A program made the position numbers and the translations under genes. DNA of 64,000 nt. Source: SB11 sp943370295. GTDB taxonomy: Bacteria; Bacteroidota; Bacteroidia; UBA8524. Positions 1 to 7,283 of the stretch are shown in pieces. Each line of letters starts with the position of its first letter. Positions within the stretch are counted from its first letter, which is position 1. The stretch is taken from contig CALRQL020000002.1 in assembly GCA_943370295.1 (NCBI GenBank), positions 310,001 through 374,000 on the forward strand, written 5' to 3'. Below the pieces are notes generated by a model that was not told where the DNA came from, did not search any database, and saw only the letters and a list, made by a program, of their open reading frames with translations.

Positions 1-372
1 ATCGTGTTGTGTTGAATATGTAAAGTATAAAACTGTAGTGGCTATGATAATGAACCCCAATGCTTCTAACAAGCGGGTGAGGCGGTATGCTTTGGTTACG
101 GCAGGGTTTAAGTGCGAAAGGGTTGTATGAGTTACTATTCCTATTAATGCCGCGCACAGTGCATTTACAAGCACCAAAGCAGCTCCGATGATAAGAGAGT
201 AGCTGTTTATAGCAGTGCTATTTAATGTTGCGCTGATAAAACCATCGGCGTTGCTGTATGCAAAAAACGGAATGATGAATAAGATGCCTATGTATAATGC
301 GTTTCTTTTAGGGGTGTTCATGTGAATTTGATTAACGGGTACAAAGCTATTGCCCGCGTTTTCCAAACTCAT
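1..372 (-). CDS. Partial membrane protein, possibly DUF4386-like (C-terminus outside window)
   Basis: An open frame runs from an ATG at 372 off the left edge of the window, giving 124 residues with no stop. It has at least three hydrophobic stretches, near residues 24-42, 58-82 and 105-120, so it is an integral membrane protein. The pattern of a short polar N-terminus ending in TPKRNALYIG followed by a helix resembles DUF4386 proteins, but this is only a resemblance. A second in-frame ATG at 321 (MNTPKRNAL) is an equally plausible start. Function unknown. Confidence 0.6.
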   Translation of the reverse strand, partial: MSLENAGNSFVPVNQIHMNTPKRNALYIGILFIIPFFAYSNADGFISATLNSTAINSYSLIIGAALVLVNALCAALIGIVTHTTLSHLNPAVTKAYRLTRLLEALGFIIIATTVLYFTYSTQHD

Positions 373-430
373 TGATTTGGGTTAAGAAGTGTGATGGGTT
401 GTTAAATGGGGTTGAAAGCCCATTCTGTTA

Positions 431-478
431 AAATTACACTATGCAACGGGACTTAAGTCCCGTTGCATAGTGTAATTT
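431..478. repeat. Palindrome family 1, copy P1 (48-bp perfect palindrome)
   Basis: A perfect 48-bp inverted repeat with no spacer, centred on GGGACTTAAGTCCC. It is bordered by two smaller hairpins: GGGTTGAAAGCCC-like at about 406-423 and GGATTTTAATCC at about 488-499. The three-hairpin set matches seven other copies in the window. Confidence 0.9.
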
Positions 479-533
479 CAAAAGTGGTGGATTTTAATCC
501 GCCTAATATTTATTTCTATTATTAAAATTATTC

Positions 534-899
534 TTAATGCCAATCGTGGCGGCAAAATCTACATTGTTTTGCAAGCGGGGTTCGAGCCAGTTTACCGCAT
601 TCAGGGCAAAAATTAAGTAAAGGATGATTAGGGTACTCATTTAGAATTCGGAGTGCAGTTTTTTTTTCGAATTCCTCAATTCCGTCTTTTAAAAGGCTGA
701 GAGTGCTTTCGGGATAAGTAGGTTTCAGTTTGCCTACTCTGATATAGTAATTGGCCCAAATTTGTTTATTCCCTTGAATATCTCTTTCGTTAATCTCTTT
801 CTCGGTGTAAAACTTTGAGTATGCCCCTTGCTCATCCAGGGTAAGAAGTTTGTTACAATGGGTAAATACATACCTTATAGTGTCTTTATCTAGCTCCAT
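534..899 (-). CDS. Hypothetical protein with C-terminal zinc ribbon
   Basis: A 121-residue soluble protein of unknown function. The last 25 residues contain two Cys pairs, CPECGK and CRFCRHDW, spaced as in a zinc ribbon; the first part is charged and helical with no recognised domain. It lies three bases downstream of the ogt-like gene on the same strand and probably shares its transcript. The name rests on the Cys pairs only; no function is inferred. Confidence 0.7.
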   Translation of the reverse strand: MELDKDTIRYVFTHCNKLLTLDEQGAYSKFYTEKEINERDIQGNKQIWANYYIRVGKLKPTYPESTLSLLKDGIEEFEKKTALRILNEYPNHPLLNFCPECGKLARTPLAKQCRFCRHDWH

Positions 900-902
900 T
901 AT

Positions 903-1385
903 TTAAAACAAACGTTTAGCTATTGCGCCTTCGTGCTCTAAGAGCAGGCGTTTTTTATCCAAGCCGCCTGCGTAGCCTACTAAATCACCATTAGCCCCAA
1001 TCACACGGTGGCAGGGTATAAGTATTCCAATCGGGTTTTTACCGTTGGCACTTGCGGCAGCGCGTATTACCTTTTCATCGCCCAAGCGTTTGGCCATTTC
1101 GTTATAGCTGATTACTTTACCATGAGGTATTTTCATTAACTCCTCCCATACCTTTTTCTGGAAATCAGTTCCCGCAGGTTGTAAAGGCACGGTGAAGGTG
1201 GTAAGTCGGTTGGCAAAGTATTCTTCCAACTCGGTAATACATTGTTGCATTACTGGAGTGGTGGGCGTTTCAGGCAACGCTTTTTCATCCCCTTTGCAAA
1301 AATCGATACGGGTAATGTGGGTTTCAGTACCGGTAACGGCAATTAACCCGATGGGTGAAGAATAGTATAAGGTATATGTTGTCAA
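903..1385 (-). CDS. ogt: Methylated-DNA--protein-cysteine methyltransferase
   Basis: A suicide DNA-repair enzyme that moves alkyl groups from O6-alkylguanine (and O4-alkylthymine) to its own cysteine. At 160 residues it has the usual Ogt length. The active-site block IPCHRVIGANGDLVGYAGG is intact, with Cys in PCHR, and is preceded by the helix-turn-helix segment around VWEELMKIPHGKVISYNEMA. The C-terminal KRLLLEHEG is also typical. There is no Ada-like N-terminal regulatory domain. It is followed at 3 bp by the zinc-ribbon gene and preceded by the DUF1361 membrane gene on the same strand. Confidence 0.93.
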   Translation of the reverse strand: MTTYTLYYSSPIGLIAVTGTETHITRIDFCKGDEKALPETPTTPVMQQCITELEEYFANRLTTFTVPLQPAGTDFQKKVWEELMKIPHGKVISYNEMAKRLGDEKVIRAAASANGKNPIGILIPCHRVIGANGDLVGYAGGLDKKRLLLEHEGAIAKRLF

Positions 1386-1415
1386 GTAGCCGTAAATATC
1401 GGAATATTTAGCGGC

Positions 1416-2114
1416 TTAAGCGTTATCGTTTTTTGTAGCAGTGAGAGGTATTTTGCCTAATTGACGAATGGTGAAGTAACCAACGATTAAAAACGCTGCA
1501 AAAGCAACGGTTATTGCCCAAACACGTGGATAATCCATTGGGTGCAGGGTGTATGAAAGTATATTTTTTGCTAACCCGGTAGGGTTGGTTACAATGTCCC
1601 AACTGTTCCAACGCTCGTAGCGGCCAAGGTAAATACCAAAACCGGTAAGCAACATACTTATCACCACAAATATCCATCCCGTTAGTTTGTTAAACGTATT
1701 GCTGATAACGCTTTGCATATCGGCCAGCGATACAAAACCCAACATAAGGCCCGTCCAAGCGGCACTTAATAACATCAGCAAATCAAACCAGTAGGGTATG
1801 CCGCTGCGTTGTTTCAGGTGAAATAAATCGGTAAGTATATAAGGAGCATTGGGAAAAAACAAAAGCCAAAGGAATGCCGAGGCTGTGATTATCAGCAGGT
1901 TTTTACGGCGAGAAGTACGGTAAGCCAGTAAAGTACTGATAACGTAAGGGATAAAGGCCAAAAACAAATTCCATACAAGAAAACGGAAGTGTTCTGTTCC
2001 TGTAATGGTTACTCGTGTAAATATCAGTCCGAAACTGATAGCAAGTGATGCCGCCAACCAAAAGGCTACTTTGGCGCGATGAGTGTTTACTAAAAAGTTG
2101 ATGAAGTGCTGCAT
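1416..2114 (-). CDS. DUF1361-family integral membrane protein
   Basis: A 232-residue protein with about seven predicted membrane helices. The segment FFPNAPYILTDLFHL and the later LGRYERWNSWDI are the hallmark motifs of the DUF1361 family, whose function is unknown. It sits between a GNAT acetyltransferase and ogt, all on the minus strand. The assignment to DUF1361 is from these motifs; nothing in the neighbourhood suggests a specific role. Confidence 0.82.
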   Translation of the reverse strand: MQHFINFLVNTHRAKVAFWLAASLAISFGLIFTRVTITGTEHFRFLVWNLFLAFIPYVISTLLAYRTSRRKNLLIITASAFLWLLFFPNAPYILTDLFHLKQRSGIPYWFDLLMLLSAAWTGLMLGFVSLADMQSVISNTFNKLTGWIFVVISMLLTGFGIYLGRYERWNSWDIVTNPTGLAKNILSYTLHPMDYPRVWAITVAFAAFLIVGYFTIRQLGKIPLTATKNDNA

Positions 2115-2156
2115 GGGTATAATTGCAACGCAAAACCCATGCTCGATAGTATGTGG

Positions 2157-2675
2157 TTATTTTACCATTGCATACACCAGCGCATCTAATACTACGCCGT
2201 TTTTGTAAATAGCTTTGCGCTGTGTACCTTCAAAACGGTAGCCAGCGTTTTCTAATACAGTAGCAGATGCGCGATTGTTTTGAAACACAATGCCGTATAT
2301 GCGCACCAAATCAGTGTTTTCAAATGCATAATCGGTAATTGCTTTTACGGCTTCAGTGGCTATGCCTTTGCCCCAATGTTCTTCGCCCAGCCAATAGCCT
2401 ATTTCGGCACTTAGGCGGTGTACGTCGTCTTTTAGCAGCAACGATATTACCCCGGCGGCTTCTCCGTTTATCTCAATAGCATTTACCATGTCTTTATTTT
2501 CTGGCGACAATACCGACGAGATAAAAAAATCAGCATGTTCTTTTTGATAAGGACTTGGGAAACGGTCGCGCATATTTTCGGCAATCTGCGTGTTATTGGC
2601 ATATTTGGCAATACTTTCCGCATCATCGGGATGCAAGGGGCGCAGCTTGCATTTTGCAAGAGATAAATTTATCAT
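2157..2675 (-). CDS. GNAT acetyltransferase, RimJ/RimL type
   Basis: A 172-residue single-domain N-acetyltransferase of the Acetyltransf_3 type. Visible features are the N-terminal LRPLHPDDAESIAKYANN strand-helix, the beta-4 region IGYWLGEEHWGKGIATEAV with the acetyl-CoA-binding pattern, and the C-terminal NNRASATVLENAGYRFEG typical of RimJ/RimL relatives. The substrate cannot be read from sequence; ribosomal-protein N-termini or small amines are both known for the family. Its ATG overlaps the TGA of the upstream EVE gene (ATGA), so the two are translationally coupled. Confidence 0.9.
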   Translation of the reverse strand: MINLSLAKCKLRPLHPDDAESIAKYANNTQIAENMRDRFPSPYQKEHADFFISSVLSPENKDMVNAIEINGEAAGVISLLLKDDVHRLSAEIGYWLGEEHWGKGIATEAVKAITDYAFENTDLVRIYGIVFQNNRASATVLENAGYRFEGTQRKAIYKNGVVLDALVYAMVK

Positions 2676-3094
2676 TGTTCGCTTAGGGCTATTATTTTAT
2701 CAAATTCAGCAGGAGTTACAGCACTCACAGACAGTCTGCCCAAGCGCACTAATTGCATGGTTTCCAGTTCGGGAGTGGCTTTTATAGTAGCAAGGTCAAC
2801 TGGTTTTTTAAGTTTTTTGTGCGGGGCTAAGTTCACGGCAACCCAGTTCACATCATCGGTGGTTGGGTCTTGATAGGCTTCTTTCACCACTTTGGCAATC
2901 CCTACAATGTGCAGGCCTTCGTTGCTGTGGTAAAACAACACCAAATCACCTTTTTTCATGCTACGCAGGTTGTTACGGGCCGCATAATTGCGCACCCCGT
3001 CCCAAAAGGTTTCACCGTCTTTTTCAAATTGATCCCAACTATACTTAAACGGCTCTGATTTTACCAGCCAGTAATTCATCTCTTTTTTTGCCAT
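2672..3094 (-). CDS. EVE domain protein
   Basis: A 140-residue protein that is a single EVE domain, a PUA-like fold that in other systems reads modified bases in DNA or RNA. Diagnostic segments are YWLVKSEP at the start, FWDGVRNYAARNNLR, MKKGDLVLFYHS and GIAKVVKEAYQDPT. The start chosen is the ATG lying 4 nt after a TAACTTCG promoter box; an inner ATG (MNYWLVKSEP) is possible. It is coupled to the GNAT gene by an ATGA overlap. The ligand is unknown. Confidence 0.92.
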   Translation of the reverse strand: MAKKEMNYWLVKSEPFKYSWDQFEKDGETFWDGVRNYAARNNLRSMKKGDLVLFYHSNEGLHIVGIAKVVKEAYQDPTTDDVNWVAVNLAPHKKLKKPVDLATIKATPELETMQLVRLGRLSVSAVTPAEFDKIIALSEQ

Positions 3095-3098
3095 GTTG

Positions 3099-3106
3099 CG
3101 AAGTTA
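3099..3106 (-). promoter_or_regulatory. Minus-7 promoter box before EVE gene, leaderless-like
   Basis: On the minus strand TAACTTCG ends 4 nt before the ATG, matching the Bacteroidota -7 pattern TAnnTTTG with one change. A start of transcription about 5-7 nt later would fall at or beside the ATG. The surrounding 30 bp (3082-3111) recur exactly at 3580-3609. Confidence 0.6.
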
Positions 3107-3124
3107 GAAATTTGTAGCAGAGTT

Positions 3125-3592
3125 TTAATGATGCCACCTTGCCCGTTTTCCCCGATAATCAAAATGTATCATTTGCTTGCTGGCAAAACCTTTCATCATT
3201 TTGTATGTACCAACTCCACCGCTATCGCCTACTATTTTCTTATCAAGTATATCAAACACTAAATCAACATCAGCGGTGTTGTTTTTTCCATCGTTGTTTA
3301 CATCTAAAACAATTATATCTATTGCGTTGCCATGTAAGTGCTGGCTATATGGTTTGGCACCGCTTTTTAGTTTTATTAAAATATTGTTAAACCATTTGGG
3401 GCGTTTGCAACTCACTATATAAAGATTGGTAGAGTATCCGTGACCCTTCAGTGTGTCTTTTAGTTGATAATAATACTCCAGTGTTTTCGGGTTTACTTTT
3501 GAGGTATCGGTAAGGTAAAAAAAGCCACAGATGACAATTATCAGTGTGCACGCTATTATCCAAAGTAAAACCTTTAGCACTTTTTTTGCCAT
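3125..3592 (-). CDS. Membrane-anchored M15-like peptidase (D-Ala-D-Ala carboxypeptidase fold)
   Basis: A 155-residue protein with an N-terminal hydrophobic anchor (about residues 7-26) and a zinc-peptidase core of the M15/YcbK type. The zinc site is visible as SQHLHGNAIDI (SxHxxGxAxD) and IHFDYRG, giving His, Asp and His ligands. Family members cleave peptidoglycan cross-links or precursors. The domain is expected outside the membrane. It has its own promoter, identical over 30 bp to that of the EVE gene. Exact bond cleaved unknown. Confidence 0.82.
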   Translation of the reverse strand: MAKKVLKVLLWIIACTLIIVICGFFYLTDTSKVNPKTLEYYYQLKDTLKGHGYSTNLYIVSCKRPKWFNNILIKLKSGAKPYSQHLHGNAIDIIVLDVNNDGKNNTADVDLVFDILDKKIVGDSGGVGTYKMMKGFASKQMIHFDYRGKRARWHH

Positions 3593-3596
3593 GTTG

Positions 3597-3604
3597 CGAA
3601 GTTA
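3597..3604 (-). promoter_or_regulatory. Minus-7 promoter box before M15-like gene, leaderless-like
   Basis: TAACTTCG on the minus strand, 4 nt before the ATG. It lies in a 30-bp block (3580-3609) identical to the block before the EVE gene, running from five bases upstream of the box into codon 4 (Met-Ala-Lys-Lys). Confidence 0.6.
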
Positions 3605-3634
3605 GAAATATCAAGATGTAAAACAGGCTATAAA

Positions 3635-3666
3635 CAAAAAAATCCCGCCTTTAAGGGGCGGGATTT
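3635..3666 (-). terminator. Rho-independent terminator of rpsA
   Basis: A perfect 10-bp stem (AAATCCCGCC with GGCGGGATTT, 7-nt loop) followed on the minus strand by a T run. It lies 20 bp past the rpsA stop codon. Confidence 0.88.
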
Positions 3667-3686
3667 ACTATAAAGTTCAAAGAATA

Positions 3687-5681
3687 TTATTCTTCGGAGC
3701 TACCGTTTTCAGCTTCGGTTGAAGGCTCTTCGGCAGTTGGTTCTTCTGTTTTTTCAACACGGGCTTCAGCATCTTTTTGCAGTTTTTCTGCTTTTTTAGC
3801 GGCTGTTTTCTTTTCTGATGATTCAAGCTGTGCTTTAAGCGCGCTTAGTACATCGATATCGCCAAGGGTTGATTTTTCAGTGTTTTGGTTGATTTTCTTA
3901 GCAACTTTAGAAACTGCTTTTTCTTCCTTCACTTTCTTATCTTCAGCATCTGCCTTTTTCACTTTCTCTTCTTCTTTCCATAGGGCAGTGTGAGATACGG
4001 TAATGCGACGGTTTTCTTTGCTAAACTCGGTTACTTTAAACTCAAGTACTTCGTCTTCTTTAGCGTTTCCTTTGTCGGCTTTTTGCAGTTGTTTCACCGG
4101 AGCGTACCCTTCAACACCGTAAGGTAGTGCAATGGTTGCACTCTTATCACCGATTTTAAGCACAGTACCTTCGTGTACTGAACCTTCGGGGAATAAGGTT
4201 TCAAAAGTATCCCATGGGTTTTCATCCAACTGTTTGTGGCCAAGGCTCAAACGGCGGTTTTCTTTGTCAACTTCCAACACCAATACTTCAAGTTCTTGAT
4301 CTTTCTTCACAAACTCAGCAGGGTGCTTTATTTTCTTAGACCATGAAAGGTCAGAAACGTGCAACAAACCGTCAACACCTTCTTCCAACTCAATAAATAC
4401 ACCGTAGTTGGTTAGGTTACGAACGATACCTGTGTGGCGGCTGCCCACAGCGTATTTCTCTTCGATATTAACCCAAGGATCGGGAGAAAGTTGTTTGATG
4501 CCTAATGACATTTTGCGCTCGTCTTTGTCAAGGGTTAAAACAACCGCTTGTACTTCGTCGCCCACTTTCATAAAGTCTTGTGGGTTGCGCAAGTGTTGGC
4601 TCCAGCTCATTTCTGATACGTGTATCAAACCTTCGATGCCGGGGGCAATTTCAAGGAATGCACCGTAATCAGCAACAGTAACTATTTTACCTGTTACTTT
4701 AGCGTCAACTTTAATCTCTTCGGGTAAGTTATCCCAAGGATGTGATTGAAGTTGTTTCAAGCCCAGTGAAATACGTTTCTTGTCGTCGTCAAAGTCAAGA
4801 ACAACGATGTTAATTTTTTGGTCAAGTTGCAATACCTCTTCAGGGTGGTTAATACGTCCCCATGAAATATCGGTAATGTGCAACAAACCGTCAACACCAC
4901 CCAAATCGATAAATACACCAAATGAGGTCATGTTTTTAACAACACCTTCCAATACCTGACCTTTTTCAAGTTTAGAAAGTATGTCTGATTTTTGAGCTTC
5001 GATATCGTCTTCGATAAGCGCTTTGTGTGAAATTACTACGTTTTTGAACAGTTGGTTGATTTTCACAACTTTAAACTGCATGGTTTGACCCACGTAAACG
5101 TCGTAATCGCGGATGGGTTTGATATCTATTTGAGAGCCGGGAAGGAATGCATCCATACCCATAACATCCACCACCAAACCGCCTTTTGTGCGTGATTTGA
5201 TGTAGCCGGTAACGATTTCATCGTTCTCGTGGGCTTTGATGATGTTTTCCCAAGCCCTTTCGCCAATAGCTTTCTTACGAGAAAGAACTAATTGGCCAAG
5301 TTTGTCTTCTTTTGTTTCAAGCAATACTTCCACTTCGTCGCCAACTTTAATATCTGGCAAATCGCGGAATTCAGTACGGGCAATCAAACCGTCTGATTTA
5401 AAACCAATGTTCAAAACAATGTCTTTGTCGTTAATAGCCACAACTTGGCCTTTCACAAGTTCGCCTTCGTTAAGTTGGCTCAAAGTGTCTGAATAAAGGT
5501 TCTCTAGCTTTTTCCTTTCAACATCAGAGTAGCCGCCAAATCCTTGGTCGTCCATACTCCAGTCAAAGTCAGCGGGAGCTGCAGGTGCAGAGGCAGTTTT
5601 TACCTCTTTTGGTTGGGCAACCTCATTGGCAGTTACTTCTGCGTTAGGCTGCGGGTCAAGAGTTTTGTTTTCTTCTGTCAA
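3687..5681 (-). CDS. rpsA: 30S ribosomal protein S1
   Basis: A 664-residue S1 protein that helps mRNA onto the ribosome. After an acidic, low-complexity N-terminal 50 residues it carries six S1 (OB-fold) repeats; the central ones show the repeated GVFIDLGGVDGLLHITDISW, GAFLEIAPGIEGLIHVSEMSW and GVFIELEEGVDGLLHVSDLSW blocks. The C-terminal ~100 residues are Lys/Glu/Ala rich, as in other Bacteroidota S1 proteins. The start is a TTG preceded at 9 nt by a full AGGAGG, which fixes the start and is notable in this phylum. A strong terminator follows. Confidence 0.96.
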   Translation of the reverse strand: MTEENKTLDPQPNAEVTANEVAQPKEVKTASAPAAPADFDWSMDDQGFGGYSDVERKKLENLYSDTLSQLNEGELVKGQVVAINDKDIVLNIGFKSDGLIARTEFRDLPDIKVGDEVEVLLETKEDKLGQLVLSRKKAIGERAWENIIKAHENDEIVTGYIKSRTKGGLVVDVMGMDAFLPGSQIDIKPIRDYDVYVGQTMQFKVVKINQLFKNVVISHKALIEDDIEAQKSDILSKLEKGQVLEGVVKNMTSFGVFIDLGGVDGLLHITDISWGRINHPEEVLQLDQKINIVVLDFDDDKKRISLGLKQLQSHPWDNLPEEIKVDAKVTGKIVTVADYGAFLEIAPGIEGLIHVSEMSWSQHLRNPQDFMKVGDEVQAVVLTLDKDERKMSLGIKQLSPDPWVNIEEKYAVGSRHTGIVRNLTNYGVFIELEEGVDGLLHVSDLSWSKKIKHPAEFVKKDQELEVLVLEVDKENRRLSLGHKQLDENPWDTFETLFPEGSVHEGTVLKIGDKSATIALPYGVEGYAPVKQLQKADKGNAKEDEVLEFKVTEFSKENRRITVSHTALWKEEEKVKKADAEDKKVKEEKAVSKVAKKINQNTEKSTLGDIDVLSALKAQLESSEKKTAAKKAEKLQKDAEARVEKTEEPTAEEPSTEAENGSSEE

Positions 5682-5690
5682 ATTATTAAT

Positions 5691-5696
5691 CCTCCT
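5691..5696 (-). promoter_or_regulatory. Strong Shine-Dalgarno before rpsA
   Basis: AGGAGG (within AAAGGAGG) on the minus strand, 9 nt before the TTG start of rpsA. Bacteroidota rarely use such sites, and their ribosomes are reported to occlude the anti-SD, so a perfect site at an S1 gene suggests regulation. Confidence 0.75.
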
Positions 5697-5707
5697 TTGG
5701 GGGGCGG

Positions 5708-5715
5708 CAAAGGTA
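5708..5715 (-). promoter_or_regulatory. Minus-7 promoter box of rpsA
   Basis: TACCTTTG on the minus strand matches TAnnTTTG exactly, 26 nt before the start codon, leaving room for a short leader that contains the Shine-Dalgarno. Confidence 0.65.
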
Positions 5716-5763
5716 GAAAAAATATGGTAAAAACCAAATTTTAACTGATAGTTTTTGAGGCTT

Positions 5764-6174
5764 TTAGGGCTTCACAGGAGCTTGATTTTCTATGCTGTGC
5801 GCTACTGTAGCTGTTTCCGCTAAACCGGCCTTTTGCTCGTTAAGTAAAATTGATTGACGTAATAAGGGGATTACCTTATCATAATCAACATCTTTGATGT
5901 CTTTAAAGGTGATACTTTTTACCTGCTTGTTTGGGGTTGTGTCTAATAGGTTAAAAGGGTCGTTAATTTCATTGCCGTTACAAAAACACAACGACACTCC
6001 TTTTTCATGGGCATATACGTAACACAAACGGCCATGATGGTAGTAAAACGGGAAGTTATAGGCAATTTTTTCAGTTATGTTTTTTGAACATGAAAATATA
6101 AGCTGGCGCAAAAAGCCAACGATACCTGCATTCTTATTATTAGTGGCTAAGATGTACTCTTCAATGGTATGCAT
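5764..6174 (-). CDS. DUF1801 (YdhG-like) protein, paralogue 1
   Basis: A protein of about 136 residues from the ATG chosen here (MHTIEEYI); an upstream non-ATG extension of ten residues is less likely. DUF1801 features are the N-terminal helix, the KIAYNFPFYYHHGRLCYV block, a beta-strand with GVSLCFCNG, and a C-terminal helix around PLLRQSILLNEQ. DUF1801 proteins adopt an iron-chaperone (frataxin-like) fold, but function is unproven. The next gene is a diverged paralogue in tandem. Confidence 0.8.
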   Translation of the reverse strand: MHTIEEYILATNNKNAGIVGFLRQLIFSCSKNITEKIAYNFPFYYHHGRLCYVYAHEKGVSLCFCNGNEINDPFNLLDTTPNKQVKSITFKDIKDVDYDKVIPLLRQSILLNEQKAGLAETATVAHSIENQAPVKP

Positions 6175-6349
6175 TGTGTTATGTTTTGGAAAGTGAAAGA
6201 ACAAACAATCAAAAATAGCAAAACCAATATTTAGTTGCTATACCTGTGTAAAAGTGGTTTAAAAGTTTACTAAGCACAGCAAACCAATACCGGTATTAAG
6301 CGATAACGATGATGTGTGATAAAAAAGTATAGGGGTGTACGTGTAAAAT

Positions 6350-6718
6350 TTAGCAGTAGGCAAGTGTTGCGTTTGTGGTTTCGGTGGTGCCGGTTGCTTG
6401 GTGAAGCATTGATAATATTAAATCAGCATTTACATCTTTAAGTGAGCTAAAGAAGAAATATTTTTCGTTTTGCTCGTCGGCAGGCAATAAAACACCTTCA
6501 GGGTCGGTAAGCTGATGTGCATTGCAGAATGAAAGCGCAGTGCCTTTGTTGTGGTTGTTGATATAGCAGCCCCCTCCATTAAGATGATAATAGGGGGTGT
6601 TTTTGCTCATGTCTTCTTCAACATTTGGCGAAAATGATAATATTATCTCACGCAGATAGCCAAATATTGCAGCTTGTGTGTTTGAGCATTCCTTAATGTA
6701 GTTTTCTATAGCAAGCAT
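6350..6718 (-). CDS. DUF1801 (YdhG-like) protein, paralogue 2
   Basis: A 122-residue protein from MLAIENYIKE. It aligns by eye with the preceding DUF1801 protein throughout: FGYLREIILSFSPNVEED with FLRQLIFSCSKNITEK, NTPYYHLNGGGCYI with NFPFYYHHGRLCYV, and GTALSFCNAHQLTDPEG with GVSLCFCNGNEINDPF. This indicates tandem duplication followed by divergence. The frame stays open 19 codons further upstream, but the inner Met matches the family N-terminus. Function unknown. Confidence 0.78.
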   Translation of the reverse strand: MLAIENYIKECSNTQAAIFGYLREIILSFSPNVEEDMSKNTPYYHLNGGGCYINNHNKGTALSFCNAHQLTDPEGVLLPADEQNEKYFFFSSLKDVNADLILSMLHQATGTTETTNATLAYC

Positions 6719-6872
6719 AATTGTTTCAAATATTTTAATTTTCCTAAAAACCGGAATAAGCAATTTCACATTCACAGAACATTCTTATACTTCAAAAATA
6801 TTTGATGGAGGGCTAAAATCTTTGTAAAGAAGGGTAAAAAGTTTTAAAGTTTGCATTGTGAATCAGGTATTT

Positions 6873-7271
6873 CTACCTGAAACAGTTGCCTTTCTGCGTC
6901 ATCCAAGGTAAAATAACGTAGTTCAAACGTCCTGCAATCACTGCAGGATCTTTTTTCACAAGGACTTCAGCTTCTTCTTTGGTGGGTACATCTAATACCA
7001 ATAATCCCCGCCAATCACCGTCTTCCATAAAAGGCCCCGCAACGTTTAGCAAGCCCAGTGCGTGCAGGCTGTCTAAGTGGTTTAGGTGCTGCGTTTGTAT
7101 GCGCTGGGCAGTAGTAGAATCGTGGTTGCGGTTACTGCCTTTGGTGTACATTACAAACATGTATTGTTTTAGGCCGTTTGAGATGCTATCGGCAGACGTT
7201 TGTCCATAGGATTTAATTGACGCGGCTGAAAGCAATAGTGCTGCTATTGTAATTTTTTTGATGTAATTCAT
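6873..7271 (-). CDS. Exported YCII-domain protein
   Basis: A 132-residue protein with a clear signal peptide (MNYIKKITIAALLLSAASIKSYGQ, cleavage after about residue 23). The mature part matches the YCII-related (YciI-like) domain: QHLNHLDSLHALGLLNVAGP, then WRGLLVLDV, EEAEVLVKKDPAV and a closing PWMTQKG. YCII proteins are small ferredoxin-like folds of uncertain activity; secretion of this one is unusual among cytosolic relatives but common in Bacteroidota. It lies just downstream of mpl on the same strand. Confidence 0.82.
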   Translation of the reverse strand: MNYIKKITIAALLLSAASIKSYGQTSADSISNGLKQYMFVMYTKGSNRNHDSTTAQRIQTQHLNHLDSLHALGLLNVAGPFMEDGDWRGLLVLDVPTKEEAEVLVKKDPAVIAGRLNYVILPWMTQKGNCFR

Positions 7272-7283
7272 ACGGGTATTTTT

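Noticed and set aside
431..478. Perfect palindrome as a terminator
   Set aside because: No T run follows and the nearest genes do not end at it; the same structure occurs eight times in varied contexts.
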